Made by a program: the position numbers and the translations under genes. A stretch of DNA of 64,000 nucleotides from a virus: positions 1 through 64,000 of the IMG/VR virus record IMGVR_UViG_3300027763_002034. One strand, 5' to 3'. Position 1 is the first letter of the stretch, and every line of letters begins with the position of its first letter. The notes beneath the pieces are model-generated. The model saw nothing but the letters and a program-made list of their open reading frames with translations, did not search any database and was not told the DNA's origin. Below, one piece after another: positions 51,007 to 59,847 of the stretch.

Positions 51007-52076
51007 TTTGTTTTTGTTTTAGATTGATCACCCTTCTTTAAAAATATATCAAATATTGTTTTAGGACAATATTCTACAAGTAATATTAAACCCTTCCTCA
51101 ATGTGGAGTTTTTTACGACGTGATTTAAAATTTCCTTAATAACCTCTTTAATGGCGAAATTTTTAGTGTCAAAATATGTTCCATCAAAATATCTTGGACT
51201 TGTTCCCTCACCACCTGGTGAACCGTGATGAGCACCTATAGAAGTGCGCCAATAGTCAGCGTGATTTTGCCATTCAGGAATTGAAACTAATTCAGGTGAA
51301 TCAAAAAATAAGTTCCACGATAATACATTACCTTTTTGTAACATATTACCCGTACCTAAATTAAAAAGGTTTAAAAAGTATTGATTAAACTTATCTAATT
51401 TCTCATCGTTTGTTGGCACCATTCTTCCTATTTCCACATTGATATGTCCTGTACTATATGCTTCTTCCTTTATAGCAAAATCAGGATTCTTAAATCTTGG
51501 TGATAAACCCTTTCCAAGTTGGAATATAGGTTCTTTAGGATTTCCTGGTAGATGTGTTAAAACACGAATAGCATTATCTTTGTCGATAGGATATTTACGA
51601 GAACTATATTTTAATAATGGCCAAATTGCTCTTAATAGACCACCTTGATTTTCACCTGGTGTTAACCAAATTTTTCCCTCAACCATCATATCTGCCGCAA
51701 TTTCCTTTGTGTCTTCATTAACCCATCCTCTTTGTCCTGTAACAGTTACTTCCACATTGATACAAATTTCATCCCCAATCCACATCCCTTGTTGAGGACA
51801 TATTATGGAATAAATCCTACCTTCATTGGTGTATCCTATTCTAGAAATATAAGGAGCAAATTGTACATAACAACGCTTTGGGTCCTTTTCTCCATTTAGG
51901 GTATTCCAACTAAACATTGGCCATTTAACACCCCATTGTCTTTGTAGTAAATTAATGTTATCCATATTACCCAACATAGGTAATGAAGTTAAATCCGTAG
52001 TAGGATATAACATTTTCTTTTGTTTTTCAGATGGAAAGCCACCTTGCCATCCCGTAGGAATTTGTTCTTCTATCAT
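51003..52076 (-). CDS. Uncharacterised soluble protein upstream of the lipase
   Basis: A 357-residue protein with no signal peptide or membrane segment and no family I recognise. It is rich in Trp, Pro and Gly (PTGWQGGFPSEKQKK; KWPMFSWNTLNGEKDP). Its C-terminal half contains GAHHGSPGGEGTSPRYFDG and a final basic tail. Its end overlaps the lipase start by four bases (ATGA), so the two are translationally coupled and may form an enzyme-partner pair. Confidence 0.5.
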   Translation of the reverse strand: MIEEQIPTGWQGGFPSEKQKKMLYPTTDLTSLPMLGNMDNINLLQRQWGVKWPMFSWNTLNGEKDPKRCYVQFAPYISRIGYTNEGRIYSIICPQQGMWIGDEICINVEVTVTGQRGWVNEDTKEIAADMMVEGKIWLTPGENQGGLLRAIWPLLKYSSRKYPIDKDNAIRVLTHLPGNPKEPIFQLGKGLSPRFKNPDFAIKEEAYSTGHINVEIGRMVPTNDEKLDKFNQYFLNLFNLGTGNMLQKGNVLSWNLFFDSPELVSIPEWQNHADYWRTSIGAHHGSPGGEGTSPRYFDGTYFDTKNFAIKEVIKEILNHVVKNSTLRKGLILLVEYCPKTIFDIFLKKGDQSKTKTK

Positions 52077-52095
52077 ATTGTATTTTGTTTTATAT

Positions 52096-52362
52096 TTATT
52101 TTTTATTTATTAATTCTTCAACATACTTATCCCTTTGTTCTTGAAGATATTTGGTTCTCTCAAGTAATCTTGTTCTTTCGTCGTCGGTTAATTTTAAAAC
52201 TAATGTTTCCTTCTCATCTACCATTTTCTTGTATTCATTAATTTGATTACTGAAATTGACGTTTTGATAATACAATATACCTACCAATAAAATGATGGTA
52301 AATGATTGTTCTTTTAATTTAGTAAAAAATACGTCTGTCCCGTTTTGTGATTGTCCCGCCAT
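52096..52362 (-). CDS. Single-pass membrane protein with coiled-coil (spanin-like)
   Basis: An 88-residue protein with a polar N-terminus, one hydrophobic segment (SFTIILLVGILYY at ~20-32), and then a charged coiled coil running to the C-terminus (LLERTKYLQEQRDKYVEEL). The layout, N-in with a periplasmic coil, resembles an inner-membrane spanin, but no partner outer-membrane spanin is obvious. A TATTTATA motif lies 12 bases upstream, and the gene follows the terminator of the holin-like cluster. Confidence 0.48.
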   Translation of the reverse strand: MAGQSQNGTDVFFTKLKEQSFTIILLVGILYYQNVNFSNQINEYKKMVDEKETLVLKLTDDERTRLLERTKYLQEQRDKYVEELINKK

Positions 52363-52374
52363 AAAATACTTTAA

Positions 52375-52382
52375 TATAAATA
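52375..52382 (-). promoter_or_regulatory. TATTTATA late-gene motif
   Basis: Exact octamer on the minus strand, 12 bases upstream of ATG 52362. Confidence 0.58.
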
Positions 52383-52383
52383 C

Positions 52384-52411
52384 ACAAAAAAGGGAGTTTT
52401 TAACTCCCTTT
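52384..52411 (-). terminator. Terminator after the holin-like gene
   Basis: A perfect 10-bp stem AAAGGGAGTT/AACTCCCTTT with loop TTT (52389-52411). A T-rich stretch follows on the minus strand and runs toward the late motif. Confidence 0.85.
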
Positions 52412-52414
52412 CAT

Positions 52415-52663
52415 TTAACCTTCCGTTTCGTCTTTCTTTTTGTGAGAGAATTTATCCAAAGTATCAGCACCCATTCCAATTCCCGTGATTAACATTACCG
52501 CATTCACCAATTCAGGTGATGGGGCAAAATCCGCGTGAGAGAACGAATTTAACATCATTGTTATACATAGGAATAATGCACCTATCATTGCTATTACCGG
52601 TTTTACCGATATTGATCCTCTTTCGTCTTTGAAAATTTCAACTACCCATTCTTTAAAGTTCAT
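52415..52663 (-). CDS. Holin-like two-segment membrane protein
   Basis: An 82-residue protein with an amphipathic N-terminus (MNFKEWVVEIFKDERGS), two hydrophobic segments (VIAMIGALFLCITMML at ~23-38; LVNAVMLITGIGMGADTL at ~52-69) and a charged C-terminus (KKKDETEG). Length, two segments and the polar tail are typical of class II holins. It lies with other membrane proteins and a lipase, which suggests a lysis role, but no endolysin is present in the window. Confidence 0.52.
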   Translation of the reverse strand: MNFKEWVVEIFKDERGSISVKPVIAMIGALFLCITMMLNSFSHADFAPSPELVNAVMLITGIGMGADTLDKFSHKKKDETEG

Positions 52664-52688
52664 AATTATTATTTTTTGTCTTGTTTAT

Positions 52689-53261
52689 TTATCCCTCAAC
52701 GTCTTCACGTAAAAGTCCACATTTTTGACACTCCTCGTGTCCATCATGGTCAGAATCTCCCCACTCATGTACACATTGTCTGTGAGCGTGATGTTCAAAT
52801 TCCAATTTTTCCATTTCTTGTTCATGTTCTTGTTGGTCTTTTTCCAACTCAAAATTTTGTTGGTTTTCAACTACAGCCAATTCTCTCGCAGCTTGAGCTC
52901 CTTGAACAAATGCATCAGGAATAATCGGTGTAAATGGTTTGTTACTTTCCTTTATGTCATTAACACTACCCAATGATACACCATCTTCCTCATCCATTTT
53001 TTGAACTAACATTTTGTCCTTATCAGTATCACTAAACCAGTAATCTATGATTTTACCATAACTACCAATAAATGCACCTAACAATAATAAAAGTAATTCC
53101 TTCCATTCAGCCGCCATTGGGGTTTTCAATGCGATTGCTGTAAACATACCTGCAATTATCATCATAAAACCTCCCAACACCATTGCAGATATGAACCATC
53201 TGCGTTGCATCATTGAGTTTAATAATTCTTTAAATCCACTTGGCGGTTGTTGATTACTCAT
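52689..53261 (-). CDS. Membrane protein with C-terminal Cys/His (zinc-binding-like) tail
   Basis: A 190-residue protein. Two hydrophobic segments (~25-45 and ~53-70) follow a basic start, similar to holin-type proteins. Residues ~100-160 are helical and acidic (EKDQQEHEQEMEKLEFEHHAH). The C-terminus CVHEWGDSDHDGHEECQKCG has paired Cys and several His, consistent with a zinc site. The start overlaps the end of the 31-residue gene. It might be a holin with a regulatory tail or an envelope scaffold. Confidence 0.5.
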   Translation of the reverse strand: MSNQQPPSGFKELLNSMMQRRWFISAMVLGGFMMIIAGMFTAIALKTPMAAEWKELLLLLLGAFIGSYGKIIDYWFSDTDKDKMLVQKMDEEDGVSLGSVNDIKESNKPFTPIIPDAFVQGAQAARELAVVENQQNFELEKDQQEHEQEMEKLEFEHHAHRQCVHEWGDSDHDGHEECQKCGLLREDVEG

Positions 53262-53349
53262 CTTTTTTTAATTTAAAACTATATCTTATTAAAAACGTTA
53301 ATAATCCAATAAAGAATATTACCGTTCCTATTTGATAGTATATTACCAT
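53254..53349 (-). CDS. 31-residue membrane microprotein
   Basis: A very short frame. Its ATG (53349) lies inside the end of the gene at 53343-53654 and its stop overlaps the ATG of the next gene (53261). The peptide MVIYYQIGTVIFFIGLLTFL plus a basic tail (IRYSFKLKKDE) is a textbook single-pass segment. Overlaps at both ends make chance unlikely; translation by reinitiation is probable. Function is unknown; lysis-control or envelope assembly is possible. Confidence 0.5.
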   Translation of the reverse strand: MVIYYQIGTVIFFIGLLTFLIRYSFKLKKDE

Positions 53350-53654
53350 TTAGGTGCTTCTTCTTTAAACTCATCACCTTCTTTCTTCTTAGGTTTTGCA
53401 ACTGGTTGAGCTGGTTTACCGTCACCACCTTTATTGATGATTATAGTTTTACCTCCACCCGCTTGCTGAGTTTGAGTGTTTTGAATGTTGATTACAGGTG
53501 CCGCTTGTTGAACGGGAGCCTCTTTTTCGTCACCACCTGTTAATTTTGTTGTAAACCAACCACCAACACCTAATGTGATAGTGCTTACTAATCCGATAAT
53601 AATGTTCTTAATTGAACCACCGGTACTTTCTGATTTTTCTTGTTCTTCTGCCAT
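53343..53654 (-). CDS. Single-pass membrane protein with Pro/Lys-rich tail
   Basis: A 103-residue protein: acidic start (MAEEQEKSESTGGS), one transmembrane segment (NIIIGLVSTITLGVGGWF at ~17-34), then a flexible Gln/Pro/Lys-rich tail with KTIIINKGGDGKPAQPV. There is no signal-peptidase site, so it is probably anchored with the tail in the periplasm. An A-rich GACAAAAAA leader, common to several genes of this block, precedes it. Function unknown. Confidence 0.48.
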   Translation of the reverse strand: MAEEQEKSESTGGSIKNIIIGLVSTITLGVGGWFTTKLTGGDEKEAPVQQAAPVINIQNTQTQQAGGGKTIIINKGGDGKPAQPVAKPKKKEGDEFKEEAPKW

Positions 53655-53686
53655 AATTTTGTGTTTTTTGTCTTTATATAATTATC

Positions 53687-54052
53687 TTAAATTTTATTAA
53701 AGTCCGTTATTGTTAACATATTACCTGCGGCGTCATATAAAGCGATTCTATACGCTGAGGACGGTAAAGCGGATGTATACACCCTTAAAATGTTATCACC
53801 AACCTTAACTTCACTTGTTGATTTTGATACGATTCTATTAGAAATATCAAATATTTTAACGGTTACGGTTTGATTTACATCACTTTTTATGTTCATAGCA
53901 ACCTCACTTGTTACAAATGGAGTTTCTAATTTTAACCCCACTGAACTTGAGATTTTAAGGTTGTCACTAATCACCTGTGGCATTGGGGTATCGTTTTTTC
54001 TACACCCAACCAATAAGATTAGTCCAAAGAGTACGAGAGATACTTTTTTCAT
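53687..54052 (-). CDS. Lipoprotein with sorting-domain-like beta module, copy 1
   Basis: A 121-residue lipoprotein precursor with lipobox LLVGC (Cys17). The body resembles the type A sorting domain of type IX secretion substrates: TVTVKIFDISNRIVSK, a G-x-N-x-L strand (VGDNILRVYTSALPS), then YRIALYDAAGN and a final TDFNKI. Such domains target proteins to the Bacteroidota cell surface. Fusion to a lipobox is unusual, since sorting domains are normally cleaved from soluble substrates. It pairs with the neighbouring lipoprotein. Confidence 0.6.
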   Translation of the reverse strand: MKKVSLVLFGLILLVGCRKNDTPMPQVISDNLKISSSVGLKLETPFVTSEVAMNIKSDVNQTVTVKIFDISNRIVSKSTSEVKVGDNILRVYTSALPSSAYRIALYDAAGNMLTITDFNKI

Positions 54053-54064
54053 TTTTTGTCTTGT

Positions 54065-54412
54065 TTAATTTATAATTATTCTTGTTTTACCTATCTGTTG
54101 ATTATTTTGGTCTTTTAATACGACACTTAGGTTTTTTGTCGGTAAGGTATTAGTAAATATTTTAAGAGAGTTTAATCCTACTTTACCAGTAAATCTTTCC
54201 CTTGATACTACTTGGTTTTGAGCCGTATCAATCATTGTTAAAGTGTATACTCCTCCTGTAGTTAAATTAATATTAATAACATCCCCGTTTTTAACCGTGT
54301 TTTCGGACACACTAAAAAATTCTTTGTTATTGATTGACACAACGGGCGCCGAAGGTTCTATTTTTTTACACCCTACTAAAGTCAATACTAATATGAATAA
54401 TATCTTTTTCAT
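54065..54412 (-). CDS. Lipoprotein with sorting-domain-like beta module, copy 2
   Basis: A 115-residue lipoprotein precursor with lipobox TLVGC (Cys15), a probable paralogue of the gene at 53687. The body has similar strands: GVYTLTMIDTAQNQVVS, then GLNSLKIFTNTLPTKNLSVV and a closing IGKTRIIIN. It lacks the C-terminal Lys-rich end of true sorting domains. It overlaps the stop of the outer-membrane-like gene by one base (TAATG). The tandem copies suggest an outer-membrane complex. Confidence 0.55.
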   Translation of the reverse strand: MKKILFILVLTLVGCKKIEPSAPVVSINNKEFFSVSENTVKNGDVININLTTGGVYTLTMIDTAQNQVVSRERFTGKVGLNSLKIFTNTLPTKNLSVVLKDQNNQQIGKTRIIIN

Positions 54413-55305
54413 TAAAATTGAAAGTTTGTTCCTATCATAAACATTATTGGGTTACTCTTTTTATAACCAACTGACTCACTTAGTTTATCCCAAGTTTTAT
54501 TAAATCTGATATTAGTATTCAAAATAAATCTTTTAGTTATTTTCCAATCCATAGATGTACCATAATATAAGTCCAAATTGAAATCGTCTAAGTACGCTAA
54601 ATCGGATGACGTTCCATCTTTGAAATCTTTATAGATATCACTCATAGCAAATACTTGTGGTGAGATATTAACTAACTTTGTTTTGAATGTATACGTATAC
54701 ATCATCATACCTTTATAAGTTATTTGACTTGACGATGGAACCATTGGATAAATTAAATCTACAAAATTACCGTTTGCACCAACCGTATATTTTCCTTCCC
54801 ACGTACCTTCATATGACCCCCAAAATGATTTTGACGCAATTAAACTATAACCAAATGTTCCAAACTTTTTAGTTCTAAATACATCTATGAATGATAAGGT
54901 AATATCTTTTTGGAAATTAAAATCGGTTGAATAGAATGATTGTAATGTAGTAGTTCTTGTATTCGTATTTCTACTAAAACCATATCCTACTCCATAATAA
55001 TTCCATATCGGATTTATTGATGATGTGAATGAGTGACCCCATTTACCATTATTTGATGTTTTACTATATCCTAAATTTAAGGTAGTAGATACTTGCTTTC
55101 CAATTATACCTACTGAAAGGTTTGAAGATGAAAGAACATCTTTTGAAAAATCAATATACGACTCTAATATACCTAAATTATTCCAATCACCACTTTCTCC
55201 AAATAATTCTTTTGGTGATAGTTGTAATGTATCAGGTTTTACGATTTGTGCGTTTGCAACAAATCCAATTAAAACTAACGATATAATTAATAATATTTTT
55301 TTCAC
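54412..55305 (-). CDS. Outer-membrane beta-barrel-like exported protein
   Basis: A 297-residue protein with a signal peptide (MKKILLIISLVLIGFVANAQ). The mature part has alternating hydrophobic strands throughout (VSTTLNLGYSKTSNNGKWG, TFGYSLIASKSFWGSYEG, FKTKLVNISPQVFAMSD) and ends MFMIGTNFQF with a terminal aromatic residue, as typical outer-membrane barrels do. VNISPQVFAMSD is shared in spirit with TISPQVFTMFS in the 530-residue protein at 46660, so the two belong to one barrel family. Such a phage-encoded barrel could modify phage reception or export. Confidence 0.65.
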   Translation of the reverse strand: MKKILLIISLVLIGFVANAQIVKPDTLQLSPKELFGESGDWNNLGILESYIDFSKDVLSSSNLSVGIIGKQVSTTLNLGYSKTSNNGKWGHSFTSSINPIWNYYGVGYGFSRNTNTRTTTLQSFYSTDFNFQKDITLSFIDVFRTKKFGTFGYSLIASKSFWGSYEGTWEGKYTVGANGNFVDLIYPMVPSSSQITYKGMMMYTYTFKTKLVNISPQVFAMSDIYKDFKDGTSSDLAYLDDFNLDLYYGTSMDWKITKRFILNTNIRFNKTWDKLSESVGYKKSNPIMFMIGTNFQF

Positions 55306-55310
55306 TTATA

Positions 55311-55595
55311 TTATAAATTTAATAGTTTATTTTTCATCTCTTTGTAAAAAGCCGATTCAACATTCCACATCATAAGGCTATCTTTTCGTTTATTTTCACC
55401 ATTACATAACCATTCTTCACTTGCAATATCATCTATTTGGTATGCCACTTCTATAAATTCTTCTTCTTCCGTATATTGCCAATTATTAGAAGGGTTAGGA
55501 TGAATCCAACTAAAACACTTAACATTTACGATTTTATATTTTCCACCTTTAATGATAAAATTTTTCATTTCATCATATCCAAAATTAATTTCCAT
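55311..55595 (-). CDS. Small uncharacterised protein
   Basis: A 94-residue soluble protein beginning MEINFGYDEMKNF, with no signal peptide or hydrophobic segment. It contains WIHPNPSNNWQYTEEEEFIEV and a conserved-looking ASEEWLCNGENKRKDS. It lies between the adhesin-like protein gene and the barrel gene with tiny gaps, so it is in the operon. Function is not recognised; it may be a cytoplasmic chaperone for the exported proteins. Confidence 0.45.
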   Translation of the reverse strand: MEINFGYDEMKNFIIKGGKYKIVNVKCFSWIHPNPSNNWQYTEEEEFIEVAYQIDDIASEEWLCNGENKRKDSLMMWNVESAFYKEMKNKLLNL

Positions 55596-55600
55596 AATTT

Positions 55601-58198
55601 TTAATTTATTTTTATTTTTAATGTTTTTCCATCTTTATTAACTGCGTCCGTTGAACCTATTGAAATTAAACCCAATATGTTATCCAATTTTGTGTTTGAC
55701 GAAAATGAAATCTTATATGTTGTTGTCTTATCTAAACTTGTACTACCATCACTCACCAAAGAACCTAAATTAATGTAATTACCCTTGTTGGTTGCATAGT
55801 TGGTAGGTGAACCTTTTGTGGTAAATTGTATTCCTTTAAAATTTAAGACCGAATTATCATAGTTTAATTGAAATTGAGTTCCTACCACGTTTTGTTGTAA
55901 TGGGTCAAATGTGATGTAAGCATAAACACTATCACCAATTACTTCTGTTATTATAGATGCGTTAATATCGGTTGATATGGAGGTACTCATTGATGTTCTA
56001 ACCGACATTGTCGTAATATTATTTGATGGTGGTGTTGCTGAATGTGATAAGTTTACATCACCTTTCCAACTAACCGCTAAATCATAGTTATAACTTATTA
56101 CATCATCTAATAAACTGAATGAGTATGTTTTTCCTTTATATGATGTGAATGAACTCCACGTTGACTTACCTATTAAATTATAGATTGAGTCCGGTATTAC
56201 TTTTATTGTATTGTCTAATGTGTAACTACTAACTAAGTTTTGAGTACCTGTTAGATTTTGTAATAATTTGAAACAATCTGCTTCGTTAAAATATCCATCA
56301 TCATTTACATCTGCATTTATATACTGAATACCATATGTAAATTCATTTCCACTTTGATTTCCAAATATACCACCATTTGCCAATTCCTTAAATGCCAAAT
56401 AAACATCCGATACCGTTACAACACTATTATATAAAGTTCTCAATTGAACACTATCATATTCATTCAATTCCATTCTATGTTGTTTGTATGTACCTAATTG
56501 TGTAAATCCAAATTCCGCTTTTACCCCATAAAATCCATTTGCACTTCTTAAACTTGATGTATATGATGAACCCGTATAATTAAATTGCGTCGGTGTATAA
56601 ACATAATATTCAGCCCAACCATTTGGGTCATATGAATTAAATGTTACTGCACCATTCCATAAATCAAATAATTTTAATTTAGTTACATTACTCGGTGTTA
56701 TATTTGTTCCTATAAATTCTCTTGCATCAACACCAATTCTATATCTACCATTTGATGCATCATAATCATAAATTACACACCATTCAACTTGACCAGGAGA
56801 TGTAGTTGCTTTATATGACATTGGTGCCGATACAAATTGATAACTTAAATCCCAACCACCCCAATCAGATGTTGTTATACCATTACGGGTTGATGCGGTA
56901 TAATTATTTTTTCCTTCAACTACTTTAATATAAATTTCTTTTGTTTGTCCAATTGTTAAAACTCCAGCATGTACAGCCATGGCAGGAATATAAGAGTCGT
57001 TTGTGTAAATATCAGTTCCCCATCCACCACCACTTGCACCGGTTACGGTCATTTTATATATTTTACCGATATCTGCAGTAGTGAATTGTGTCATATCACT
57101 TACTCCATTTAAAGGTATTGCAACTGACGTGAATATTTGTGCAGTATCTATTTGGTTTGAAAGATATACTTTACCCAAACCACTTAATGATTTATATCCA
57201 TCTGCTGCAGTCCAATTAGATGTGTTATCGTTTCTTTTGAATATTTGAGCGGTGAATTTAGTTTTATCAATTGAACTATTAAACTTAAATCCAAATAGTG
57301 CTTTTATAGTTTGTCCGTTTGAGTGAGCAACACTATTAGTATAAAATTCAGTAAATGTTGCATCATCAGGATTACTCCAAGTCCCATATTCAATTACATA
57401 AGCACAACTAAAGTTATTTGGTAAATCATTCCATTGAGTGCCACCACCCCATTTAGTTACTGCGTAATCTTCGTTACCACTATTGTTTGGTTCACCACCT
57501 GCCCAGTTATTATATTGACCTGGAATGTTTCCGTTTGTTTGTCCATTGTTAATTTTAATCAGAGTTCCTTTTTCAGGTCCAGCATCTATTGTCCATCTAG
57601 CTTCACTTACTTCATCGGTTAATGCAAACCAAATATTTGATTGAGGTACATTATTATAAATAAATGCATCTTCATCTGCAGAAGTAATTGTTACCAAATA
57701 TCCTGTCTGTCCTTTGAATGTTGTTTGCAATGCTGCGGCTCTTGCTACTGTGTAATATGCTCCAGTTGATACGGGTTTGTAAAAGTGTCCGTTTACACCA
57801 TTAAAATAATATCCCGTTGGGTTTACAGTTGCAGCCACTGAAATATTAATATCTCCCGTTATTGTTCCTGTGTTTATCTTTAATGTTGCTAATGCTGTAT
57901 TGATACTAGCCATTGTTCCAGTTACCACCAAACGAGTTTTATTACCACTTAAAGTAAATCCACTTGCAGCAGTTAAACCTGTTGTTGTTCCTAAAGAAAA
58001 TGTTGTACCGGATGGAGGATTAACTAAACTGATTGAAGTTAGTAAAGTTGCTGTTGTACTAAATCCAGTTAATTCAAATCCACTAGCGTCTTGTCCTGTG
58101 GTATTCACAGTAAATGATTTAGGGTCTGGTGCCGTTACTGACTGACCAAACCCTAAAAATGATATAAATAAAAATAATACTATTAATAGTTTCTTCAT
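55601..58198 (-). CDS. Exported C-type-lectin / dockerin-like / cohesin-like protein
   Basis: An 865-residue secreted adhesin with a signal peptide ending FGQ. Residues ~146-271 form a C-type lectin domain (LVTITSADEDAFIYNN, WNDLPNNFSCAYVIEYG). A large beta region follows. Residues ~620-640 hold a dockerin-like calcium repeat (ADVNDDGYFNEADCFKLL). Residues ~755-865 look like a cohesin domain (FQLNYDNSVLNFKGIQF). Its C-terminal layout matches the neighbour at 58202. It likely binds glycans at the cell surface and may dock to other cohesin/dockerin partners. Confidence 0.66.
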   Translation of the reverse strand: MKKLLIVLFLFISFLGFGQSVTAPDPKSFTVNTTGQDASGFELTGFSTTATLLTSISLVNPPSGTTFSLGTTTGLTAASGFTLSGNKTRLVVTGTMASINTALATLKINTGTITGDINISVAATVNPTGYYFNGVNGHFYKPVSTGAYYTVARAAALQTTFKGQTGYLVTITSADEDAFIYNNVPQSNIWFALTDEVSEARWTIDAGPEKGTLIKINNGQTNGNIPGQYNNWAGGEPNNSGNEDYAVTKWGGGTQWNDLPNNFSCAYVIEYGTWSNPDDATFTEFYTNSVAHSNGQTIKALFGFKFNSSIDKTKFTAQIFKRNDNTSNWTAADGYKSLSGLGKVYLSNQIDTAQIFTSVAIPLNGVSDMTQFTTADIGKIYKMTVTGASGGGWGTDIYTNDSYIPAMAVHAGVLTIGQTKEIYIKVVEGKNNYTASTRNGITTSDWGGWDLSYQFVSAPMSYKATTSPGQVEWCVIYDYDASNGRYRIGVDAREFIGTNITPSNVTKLKLFDLWNGAVTFNSYDPNGWAEYYVYTPTQFNYTGSSYTSSLRSANGFYGVKAEFGFTQLGTYKQHRMELNEYDSVQLRTLYNSVVTVSDVYLAFKELANGGIFGNQSGNEFTYGIQYINADVNDDGYFNEADCFKLLQNLTGTQNLVSSYTLDNTIKVIPDSIYNLIGKSTWSSFTSYKGKTYSFSLLDDVISYNYDLAVSWKGDVNLSHSATPPSNNITTMSVRTSMSTSISTDINASIITEVIGDSVYAYITFDPLQQNVVGTQFQLNYDNSVLNFKGIQFTTKGSPTNYATNKGNYINLGSLVSDGSTSLDKTTTYKISFSSNTKLDNILGLISIGSTDAVNKDGKTLKIKIN

Positions 58199-58201
58199 AA
58201 A

Positions 58202-59845
58202 TTATTCAACAATCAAATTAATCTTGTTTCCGTTTCCATCAACCGCGTCAGCTAAAACTGTATAGAATAAACCTGCGGTATTTGTTATGGTTTCTTTTGG
58301 TATAAAAGTTAATTTATATGGTGTTCCTATTTTAATTCTTGCTGTTTTTGTTTGATCCATAGAACCAAATGTTAATCTACCATCTCCGTTTGTTGAGAAG
58401 TTAGTTACACTTGGACCCGCATCAAATGAGATATTATCAAATGTTAATTTTGTATTGTCGTATTGTAAGATTACTTCTAATCCCGCCAATCCATCTTTTG
58501 TTAATGTTCCTGTTAATACTACTTTACCATTAACTATTGTAGAATTTAATCCTAATGTTGCCTTTTCTGATGTTGGTGTATATGCCATTGATTGAACTGC
58601 AAATGATTTAATTGTTGTACCATCTTTTATTGAATTAAAGTATGTACCAGCTGCAATTCTACTTGCAATCTCAGTTGGGTCAGATGAATGAGACCAATCC
58701 AAATCTCCACCCCAAGCATAAACCATATCTACCGCTTGATTTGAAGATGTTACTTTTGTTTTATAAGTAGGAACACCATCTAACCAACTTTGATTTAATA
58801 ATCCACTAAACCATTTGTATAATCCACTATTTGTACTTAATGGAACCCATGCCTTTTCTTTTACATCAATACCCATCACATATGCAAACATATAATATGA
58901 ATCACTCTCACTAAATGTAGTTTTATCTTTTGTAATTTGAGCTATATTCTTTTGTAATGTTGGTCTTGTAAAATATGTTGGAGTACCTGTTAAATCTACT
59001 TGTGAAATACCTAAAAATGCTTTATATGCGTCCGATACTGTGATGATGTTATTCATAAACGACTTCCCTGTTGCTCCATACATCCATAATGCTAAACTAT
59101 CACCTACTTTAACTCCCGATGTGAATGTTGCCTCACCACTTGCGTCCAATACTTTAGTCGCAATTGGTGTTACCGTAAAATCAATAGTACCATCCGTTTT
59201 TATTGGAAATAACGCAACACTATGTGCTGTAATATCGTATCCTGTTGGGAATAATACCCTTACTTTGAATTGAGATGTGTTACCCGTTACATTTGATAAA
59301 GACATTGTGCCTGGATCAGTTGTAATTGGTGTGATATATGCACTCGCAGCGTCAATTGAATATGATAAGTCCAATTTATGAATGTTTGTGTATTCACCTA
59401 AATCTTTAATTACATATTTTTGAGTTGCTATATCTCCGTTGATTGATGCATCCGTTCTTTGAACAGTTAATTGACCTGCGTTCCAATCTGAATTAGTTGC
59501 GTATCCCCAAGGTGTCGCACCATATTGAGCATATAAACTTGTTGCGGTAATACTATTTGCAGTACTTGCGGTAAACTTATAAGATGACCAACTTGTATAG
59601 AATGTTTGAACTGATGTTCCTTGTGAGAACGTTGTTGAGACATATGCAAGTGCTTTGTTATTATAGTTATATCTTAACCAAAAATAACGAGGAGTTGTTG
59701 TGCCTCTAGCAACCGTATACTTTACCGAAACCGTATCACCAACCTTTAACCCTGTTGTTGGTGTTACAGATTGGTTAACCGTTAATTGCGCATTTGTTGC
59801 TATGGATATTACTAGTATTCCAAGTAGCGTTAATAATTTTTTCAT
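58202..59845 (-). CDS. Exported cohesin-like protein, paralogue of 55601
   Basis: A 547-residue protein with signal peptide ATNAQ. It shares its second half with the gene at 55601: VSDAYKAFLG (like VSDVYLAFKE there), then WGGDLDWSHSSDP (like WKGDVNLSHSATP) and a final cohesin-like domain (EVILQYDNTKLTFDNISF). The N-terminal half is beta-rich with Ser/Thr and has no lectin domain. It starts two bases after the stop of the CsgG/YajG-like gene and is probably its partner in the surface structure. Confidence 0.62.
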   Translation of the reverse strand: MKKLLTLLGILVISIATNAQLTVNQSVTPTTGLKVGDTVSVKYTVARGTTTPRYFWLRYNYNNKALAYVSTTFSQGTSVQTFYTSWSSYKFTASTANSITATSLYAQYGATPWGYATNSDWNAGQLTVQRTDASINGDIATQKYVIKDLGEYTNIHKLDLSYSIDAASAYITPITTDPGTMSLSNVTGNTSQFKVRVLFPTGYDITAHSVALFPIKTDGTIDFTVTPIATKVLDASGEATFTSGVKVGDSLALWMYGATGKSFMNNIITVSDAYKAFLGISQVDLTGTPTYFTRPTLQKNIAQITKDKTTFSESDSYYMFAYVMGIDVKEKAWVPLSTNSGLYKWFSGLLNQSWLDGVPTYKTKVTSSNQAVDMVYAWGGDLDWSHSSDPTEIASRIAAGTYFNSIKDGTTIKSFAVQSMAYTPTSEKATLGLNSTIVNGKVVLTGTLTKDGLAGLEVILQYDNTKLTFDNISFDAGPSVTNFSTNGDGRLTFGSMDQTKTARIKIGTPYKLTFIPKETITNTAGLFYTVLADAVDGNGNKINLIVE

Positions 59846-59847
59846 AG

